In this document: positions 59,731 to 64,000 of the stretch, one piece after another
Layout of the letters: each line of letters starts with the position of its first letter
How positions within the stretch are numbered: the first letter of the stretch is position 1
Source: Bradyrhizobium iriomotense
GTDB lineage: Bacteria > Pseudomonadota > Alphaproteobacteria > Rhizobiales > Xanthobacteraceae
Direction of reading: 5' to 3'
DNA length: 64,000 nucleotides
Assembly (NCBI RefSeq): GCF_018130765.1
Contig: NZ_JAFCJZ010000011.1
Location: forward strand, 1 to 64,000
Position numbers and translations under genes: made by a program
Notes under the pieces: generated by a model
Seen by the model: only the letters and a program-made list of their open reading frames with translations
Database searches by the model: none
Told to the model about the DNA's origin: nothing

Positions 59731-60783
59731 ATGCCGATTGTGACGTCGCTGACGAGATTGCTGGAGATCGAGCATCCGATCCTGCTGGCGCCGATGGATA
59801 TCATCGCCGGCAGCCGGCTGGTCTCGGCTGTGAGCCGCGCGGGAGGCTTCGGCATTCTCGGCGGTGGCTATGGCGAGCGGGCGTGGCTGGAGCAGGAGAC
59901 GGCGAAGCTCGCTGAACTGCGTGCGCCGTTCGGGATCGGCTTCATCACCTGGAGCCTCGCCAAGCGGCCCGAGTTGCTCGATGTCGCACTCGCTGCAAAA
60001 CCCTCTGCGATCATGCTGTCGTTCGGCGATCCCGCGCCGTTCGCGCCAAGGATCAAATCCGCCGGCGCACGACTGATCTGCCAGGTGCAGGACGAGGCGA
60101 TGGCGCGGCAGGCGCTCGACGCCGGCGCCGATATCCTGATTGCGCAGGGGACGGAGGCGGGCGGTCACGGCGCCTCGCGCACCACCGTCGATCTTGTGCC
60201 GGCCATCGTCGATCTCGCCGCGGGCCGCGTGCCTGTCGTCGCGGCCGGCGGCATCGCAGACGGACGCGGGCTCGCCGCGATGATGATGCTGGGCGCGACC
60301 GGCGTGCTGCTCGGCACGCGCTTCTATGCCAGCCAGGAGGCCGACGGCGCCGAGGAGGCCAAGCGGCGCATCTGCGCGGCAAACAGCGGCTCGACCGTGC
60401 GCGGCATCATCTTCGATCTCTCGCGCAACAATGTCTGGCCGGCGCCGTTCACGGGACGATGCCTGGTCAACGACCACGCCAGGCGCTGGATCGGCCGCGA
60501 GGTCGAGCTGATGCAGAATGTTGCCGCAGTCGCTGCGGAGTATGCGGCGGCGAAGGCCGCCGGCAATTTCGATGTCGCGGCGGTGATCGCGGGCGAGGCG
60601 GTTGGCCTGATCCATGATATTCCACCGGCGGCGGAGATCGTTGAGCGGATTGTGATTGAGGCGGAGCAGCTGCTTGCTGGGCGGCGTAACTCGGTTTCTT
60701 CTTTTCCTTCTCCCCTTGTGGGAGAAGGTGGCGCGCAGCGCCGGATGAGGGGTTCTATCCGCGGGGAGACGAACTCAATTTGA
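59731..60783 (+). CDS. Nitronate monooxygenase-like flavoprotein
   Basis: A 350-residue FMN-dependent TIM-barrel enzyme of the NMO/2-nitropropane dioxygenase class. IEHPILLAPMDIIAGSRLVS is the first barrel strand, TEAGGHGASRTTVDLVPAIV holds the catalytic-base His and phosphate loop, and VPVVAAGGIADGRGLAAMMM the FMN-binding motif. GGGGAGG precedes the ATG. The last 35-odd residues (from about VSSFPSPLVGEGGAQRRMRG) come from an intergenic palindromic repeat read in frame, so the original stop has been lost. It is divergent from the LysR gene. Confidence 0.9.
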   Translation: MPIVTSLTRLLEIEHPILLAPMDIIAGSRLVSAVSRAGGFGILGGGYGERAWLEQETAKLAELRAPFGIGFITWSLAKRPELLDVALAAKPSAIMLSFGDPAPFAPRIKSAGARLICQVQDEAMARQALDAGADILIAQGTEAGGHGASRTTVDLVPAIVDLAAGRVPVVAAGGIADGRGLAAMMMLGATGVLLGTRFYASQEADGAEEAKRRICAANSGSTVRGIIFDLSRNNVWPAPFTGRCLVNDHARRWIGREVELMQNVAAVAAEYAAAKAAGNFDVAAVIAGEAVGLIHDIPPAAEIVERIVIEAEQLLAGRRNSVSSFPSPLVGEGGAQRRMRGSIRGETNSI

Positions 60784-60868
60784 GGGAGCTTCTTCCGCGG
60801 AGAGAAACCCCCCACCCGTCTCGCCGCTGCGCGGCGATCCACCCTCTCCCACAAGGGGAGAGGGTAAG
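60713..60868. repeat. CTCCCCTTGTGGGAGA palindromic repeats, inverted pair
   Basis: TTCTCCCCTTGTGGGAGAAG (about 60711-60730) with GGCGCGCAGCGCCGGATGAG is followed after about 100 bp by the inverse, CTCTCCCACAAGGGGAGAGG (about 60843-60862). The first member is within the coding region of the upstream gene; the second lies before the next start. Confidence 0.88.
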
Positions 60869-60883
60869 AGCGAGAGAACAACC

Positions 60884-61960
60884 ATGTGGCCTGACCGTCG
60901 ACTGATCGATCTCTTCAAGACCGAATTCCCGATCGTGCTGGCGCCGATGGCCGGCATCATGGATGCGGAGCTGGTGATTGCAGCCGCGCAGGGCGGGGCG
61001 CTGGGCTCCCTGCCTTGCGCGATGATCTCGGCGGAGAAGGCGCGCGAGCAGGTTGGTCTGATCCGCCAGCGCGTGAAGGCGCCGGTCAACATGAACTTCT
61101 TCTGCCATACGCCGATCGAGCTCACGAGCGAGGCCGACGCGCGCTGGAAGCAGCGGCTGACGGGCTATTACACCGAGCATGGTCTCGATCCGGCGGCGCC
61201 GATCGCTGCGGCGAACCGCGCGCCGTTCGATGCGGCGTTCTGCGAGGTGGTCGAGGAGCTGAAGCCGGAGGTCGTCAGCTTCCATTTCGGCCTGCCGGAG
61301 CAAACGCTGCTCAAGCGCGTCAAGGCGGCGGGCTGCCTCGTCATCTCCTCCGCCACCACCGTGAAGGAAGCGGTCTGGCTCGAGCAGCACGGCGTCGATG
61401 CCGTGATCGCGCAAGGCGCCGAAGCGGGCGGCCATCGCGGCATGTTCCTGACGGACAAGGTCTCCGAGCAGCCCGGCACCTTTGCGCTGGTGCCGCAGGT
61501 GGCCGATGCCGTGAAGGTGCCCGTCATTGCAGCCGGCGGCATCGCCGACGGACGCGGCATTGCCGCGGCCTTCGCGCTCGGCGCCTCCGGCGTGCAGATC
61601 GGCAGCGCCTATCTGCGCTGCCCGGAATCCAAGGTCAGCGCGGGCGGGCGCAAGGCCCTCGCCGAGGCGCGCGACGATTCCACCGTGATCACCAATGTCA
61701 TGACCGGCCGGCCGGCGCGCGGGGTGCAGAACCGCCTGATGCGCGAGGCCGGCCCGATCTCGCCCGATGCGCCGCCATTCCCCCATGCCGCGACCGCGCT
61801 GGGGCCGCTCAAGGCGGCGGCCGAAAAGCAGGGCAGGGTGGACTTCACCAATCTATGGGCTGGACAGGCGGTTGCCCTGGGCCGTGAGGTCCCCGCTGCT
61901 GAGTTGACCCGCGATCTGGCCAAATCGGCCCTTGCTTGCCTGAAAGCGCTGGCTGGATAG
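60884..61960 (+). CDS. Nitronate monooxygenase-like flavoprotein (second copy)
   Basis: A 358-residue paralogue of the gene before it, with the complete class signature: FPIVLAPMAGIMDAELVIAA, NFFCHTPIELTSE, the catalytic GAEAGGHRGMF (His in GGH) and FMN loop VIAAGGIADGRGIAAAFALG with IGSAYLRCPES. The long form with NFFCH and SYLRCPE is closest to class-I NMOs, which oxidise propionate-3-nitronate and other alkyl nitronates. It follows after a repeat pair; the order LysR-NMO-NMO suggests joint control. The ATG has AGAGAACAACC upstream. Confidence 0.93.
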   Translation: MWPDRRLIDLFKTEFPIVLAPMAGIMDAELVIAAAQGGALGSLPCAMISAEKAREQVGLIRQRVKAPVNMNFFCHTPIELTSEADARWKQRLTGYYTEHGLDPAAPIAAANRAPFDAAFCEVVEELKPEVVSFHFGLPEQTLLKRVKAAGCLVISSATTVKEAVWLEQHGVDAVIAQGAEAGGHRGMFLTDKVSEQPGTFALVPQVADAVKVPVIAAGGIADGRGIAAAFALGASGVQIGSAYLRCPESKVSAGGRKALAEARDDSTVITNVMTGRPARGVQNRLMREAGPISPDAPPFPHAATALGPLKAAAEKQGRVDFTNLWAGQAVALGREVPAAELTRDLAKSALACLKALAG

Positions 61961-61963
61961 GCC

Positions 61964-62063
61964 CTAAAGCGCGGTGAGCCCCGGGCTCATCGCGCTTTAG
62001 GTTATTGTTTGCGCATGATCTTTTCGGAAAACCGCTGCGCACTTTTCCAGATCATGCGCGTAG
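61964..62063. repeat. Intergenic repeat, TAAAGCGCGGTGAG type, copy 2
   Basis: It has the same double palindrome as at 25301: CCTAAAGCGCGGTGAG paired with CTCATCGCGCTTTAGG, then GCGCATGATCTTTTCGGAAA paired with TTTTCCAGATCATGCGC. This copy looks more intact, without the 15-base insertion. It separates the second NMO from gatC. Confidence 0.9.
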
Positions 62064-62132
62064 CGCCGGTTGCAGCGCAAAAGCGGCCTCTGCTATACGG
62101 CACATAGGTTTTGCCGTGAGAGGCCTTATATA

Positions 62133-62420
62133 ATGTCCGTCGACGCCGCTACCGTCCGCCGCATCGCGCATCTGGCGCGCATTGCGGTTTCCGAGGATGA
62201 GGTTCCGCATCTGCAGGGCGAGCTCAACGCCATGCTCGCCTTTGTCGAGCAGCTCTCGGAGGTCAATGTCGAGGGCGTGGAGCCGATGACCTCGGTCACC
62301 CCGATGCAGATGAAGAAGCGGCAGGACGTAGTCAATGACGGCGACATCGCCGACGATATCGTTGCCAACGCGCCGGCGACCGAAGGTCACTTCTTCCTGG
62401 TGCCGAAGGTCGTCGAGTAA
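62133..62420 (+). CDS. gatC: Asp-tRNA(Asn)/Glu-tRNA(Gln) amidotransferase subunit C
   Basis: A 95-residue subunit that holds GatA and GatB together in the indirect route to Gln-tRNA and Asn-tRNA. It shows the usual form MSVDAATVRRIAHLARIAVS, then the LNAMLAFVEQLSEVNVEGVE helix and the late segment containing RQDVVNDGDIADDIVANAP. The ATG at 62133 is the first with the family N-terminus; the open frame from 62070 passes through repeat-derived sequence. It heads a cluster with a small gene and gatA. Confidence 0.97.
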   Translation: MSVDAATVRRIAHLARIAVSEDEVPHLQGELNAMLAFVEQLSEVNVEGVEPMTSVTPMQMKKRQDVVNDGDIADDIVANAPATEGHFFLVPKVVE

Positions 62421-62437
62421 ATTTCAAGAGTGGTCCG

Positions 62438-62650
62438 ATGTGTCTGCTTTGCGACGATGAGAAGGCCTATCAGGCCTACATGAATTACCTCGACAAGATG
62501 GAGCGGCAGGGCAAGGCTGCCGATCCCAATGTCGCGGTCAATGCCGTGCTCGACGAGATCGAGGCGGCCGCGAAAGCCGCCGCCAAAAAAGACGACCCGG
62601 CCAACGACAAGACCCTGTCTCCGTTCTTCTGCAGCCCGATCAATAAATGA
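62438..62650 (+). CDS. Small Cys-containing protein between gatC and gatA
   Basis: A 70-residue protein starting MCLLCDDEKAYQAYMNYLDK, with an early C-x-x-C, an Ala/Lys-rich helix (VLDEIEAAAKAAAKKDD) and a late Cys in FFCSPINK. It begins 17 bp after gatC and its stop (TGA) overlaps the gatA ATG (ATGA), so it is tightly bound into the cluster by translational coupling. The two-plus-one cysteines could bind a metal or form a redox site. I know no function; it is not part of the known GatCAB enzyme. Confidence 0.8.
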   Translation: MCLLCDDEKAYQAYMNYLDKMERQGKAADPNVAVNAVLDEIEAAAKAAAKKDDPANDKTLSPFFCSPINK

Positions 62651-64000
62651 CCGATTTGACATCGCTGACGCTCGCCGAGGCCCGCAAGGGTCTCGCCGAC
62701 AAGACTTTCACGTCACTCGAGCTGACCGACGCGCATCTTTCCGCGATCGAAGCCGCGCGCGTGCTCAATGCCTTCGTGATGGAAACGCCGGATCAGGCGC
62801 GCGACATGGCGCGCGAGGCCGACGCCAAGATCGCCAAGGGTGAGGGCGGCCCGCTCGCGGGCATCCCGCTCGGCATCAAGGACCTGTTCGCGACCAAGGG
62901 CGTGCGCACCACGGCGTGCTCGAAGATTTTGGGCAATTTCGTGCCGACCTATGAGTCGACCGTGACCTCGCAGCTCTGGCGCGACGGCGCGGTGATGCTG
63001 GGCAAGCTCAACAATGACGAGTTCGCGATGGGCTCGGCGAACGAGACCTCGTGCTTCGGCCCCGTCGGCAATCCCTGGCGGCGCGAGGGGAGCAACACGA
63101 CGCTGGTGCCGGGCGGCTCGTCCGGCGGCTCGGCCTCGGCGGTGGCGGCGCTGCTGTGCATGGGCGCGACCGCGACCGACACCGGCGGCTCGATCCGCCA
63201 GCCGGCTGCGTTCACCGCGACCGTCGGCATCAAGCCGACCTATGGCCGCTGCTCGCGCTGGGGCATCGTCGCCTTTGCCTCCTCGCTCGACCAGGCAGGT
63301 CCCATTGCGCGCAGCGTGCGCGATGCCGCGATGCTGCTGCGCTCGATGGCCGGGCACGATCCTAAGGACACCACGTCTGTCGATATTCCCGTGCCGGATT
63401 ACGAGGCTGCGATCGGCAAGTCCGTGAAGGGCATGAAGATCGGCATCCCCAAGGAGTATCGTCTCGACGGCATGCCGGCCGAGATCGAGAAACTCTGGGG
63501 CGAGGGCGCGGCGTGGCTCAGGAGCGCCGGCGCCGAGCTCGTCGAGGTGTCGCTGCCGCACACCAAATACGCGCTGCCGGCCTATTACATCGTGGCGCCC
63601 GCGGAAGCGTCCTCCAACCTCGCGCGGTATGACGGCGTCCGCTACGGCCTGCGCGAGCAGGGAAAGAACATCATCGAGCTCTACGAGAACACCCGCGCCG
63701 AAGGTTTTGGCGCAGAGGTGCGCCGCCGCGTCATGATCGGCACCTACGTGCTCTCGGCCGGCTATTACGACGCCTATTATCTGCGCGCCCAGAAGGTGCG
63801 CACGCTGATCAAGAAGGATTTTGAGGATTGCTTCGCCAAGGGTGTCGACGCGATCCTGACCCCGGCGACGCCGTCGGCGGCCTTCGGCATCGGCGAGAAG
63901 GGCGGCGCCGATCCGGTCGAGATGTATCTCAACGACATCTTCACGGTGACCGTGAACATGGCGGGCCTGCCCGGCATCGCCGTGCCCGCCGGCAAGGATC
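62647..64000 (+). CDS. gatA: Asp-tRNA(Asn)/Glu-tRNA(Gln) amidotransferase subunit A (partial)
   Basis: The first 451 residues of GatA (usually about 490), cut by the window end. It releases ammonia from glutamine for transfer to Glu-tRNA(Gln) or Asp-tRNA(Asn). The amidase triad is complete: Lys78 in GIKDLFATKG, Ser158/159 in VPGGSSGGSAS, and Ser182 in TDTGGSIRQPA. IKPTYGRCSRWGIVAFASSL is the specific GatA segment. Its start overlaps the small gene's stop. gatB should follow to the right of the window. Confidence 0.97.
   Translation, partial: MTDLTSLTLAEARKGLADKTFTSLELTDAHLSAIEAARVLNAFVMETPDQARDMAREADAKIAKGEGGPLAGIPLGIKDLFATKGVRTTACSKILGNFVPTYESTVTSQLWRDGAVMLGKLNNDEFAMGSANETSCFGPVGNPWRREGSNTTLVPGGSSGGSASAVAALLCMGATATDTGGSIRQPAAFTATVGIKPTYGRCSRWGIVAFASSLDQAGPIARSVRDAAMLLRSMAGHDPKDTTSVDIPVPDYEAAIGKSVKGMKIGIPKEYRLDGMPAEIEKLWGEGAAWLRSAGAELVEVSLPHTKYALPAYYIVAPAEASSNLARYDGVRYGLREQGKNIIELYENTRAEGFGAEVRRRVMIGTYVLSAGYYDAYYLRAQKVRTLIKKDFEDCFAKGVDAILTPATPSAAFGIGEKGGADPVEMYLNDIFTVTVNMAGLPGIAVPAGKD

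Overview
The window looks like a chromosomal segment of Bradyrhizobium or a very close alphaproteobacterial relative. The evidence is the high GC content, the Omp25-like porins with a typical rhizobial N-terminus, an alphaproteobacterial-type serC leader, a tRNA-His without the usual extra 5' G, FixK-type and CtrA-type DNA sites, and several families of intergenic palindromic repeats of the kind common in Bradyrhizobium. The species assignment is an inference from these traits; no database was searched.

Layout. 1-16.5 kb (mostly +): the end of an insertion sequence, a fosmidomycin-type MFS exporter, two outer-membrane barrels (the first behind a perfect CtrA box), a glutathione transferase, a GNAT enzyme, the serine pathway pair serC-serA with a structured leader, a thiolase, a chemotaxis receptor, a very large PAS histidine kinase on the minus strand, and a phasin. 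16.8-25 kb: an accessory patch that begins exactly at a tRNA-His gene. It holds a truncated gene fused tail-to-tail with a phage terminase fragment, a secreted unknown, TenA, a porin, a broken AEC permease, a complete IS1182-family element, three copies of a short inverted-repeat element, and several unknowns. 24.3-30.1 kb: a FixK-like regulator behind a perfect FNR/FixK box, a small SnoaL-like protein, and a 1395-residue protein that joins a NarL-type response regulator to a long tandem-repeat tail with ten HGNS motifs. This is the most unusual gene in the window.

30-40.4 kb (minus): rpmG, an LLM flavin monooxygenase, a periplasmic M20 amidohydrolase, then the tightly packed topA-rnr-DUF983-NUDIX group. 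A duplicated scrap of the NUDIX 3' end lies upstream of the M20 gene. 40.5-45.4 kb: small conserved unknowns and two divergent HxlR-regulator/oxidoreductase pairs (HxlR-SDR and HxlR-azoR), each with an inverted-repeat operator candidate. 45.4-52.5 kb: dprA, an amidase, a patatin, and the pyrB-pyrC'-plsY group, in which the dihydroorotase homologue lacks its metal-binding histidines and is probably the non-catalytic partner of PyrB.

52.6-64 kb: a VanX-like dipeptidase, aidB with an overlapping CPBP protease gene, an AEC permease, ruvX, a secreted cyclase-family enzyme, a LysR regulator divergent from two successive nitronate-monooxygenase-like genes, and the gatC-(small gene)-gatA cluster, with gatA running off the end. 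Most housekeeping genes form short operons, while the intergenic spaces are densely seeded with palindromic repeats. One repeat has been absorbed into the C-terminus of a nitronate monooxygenase.
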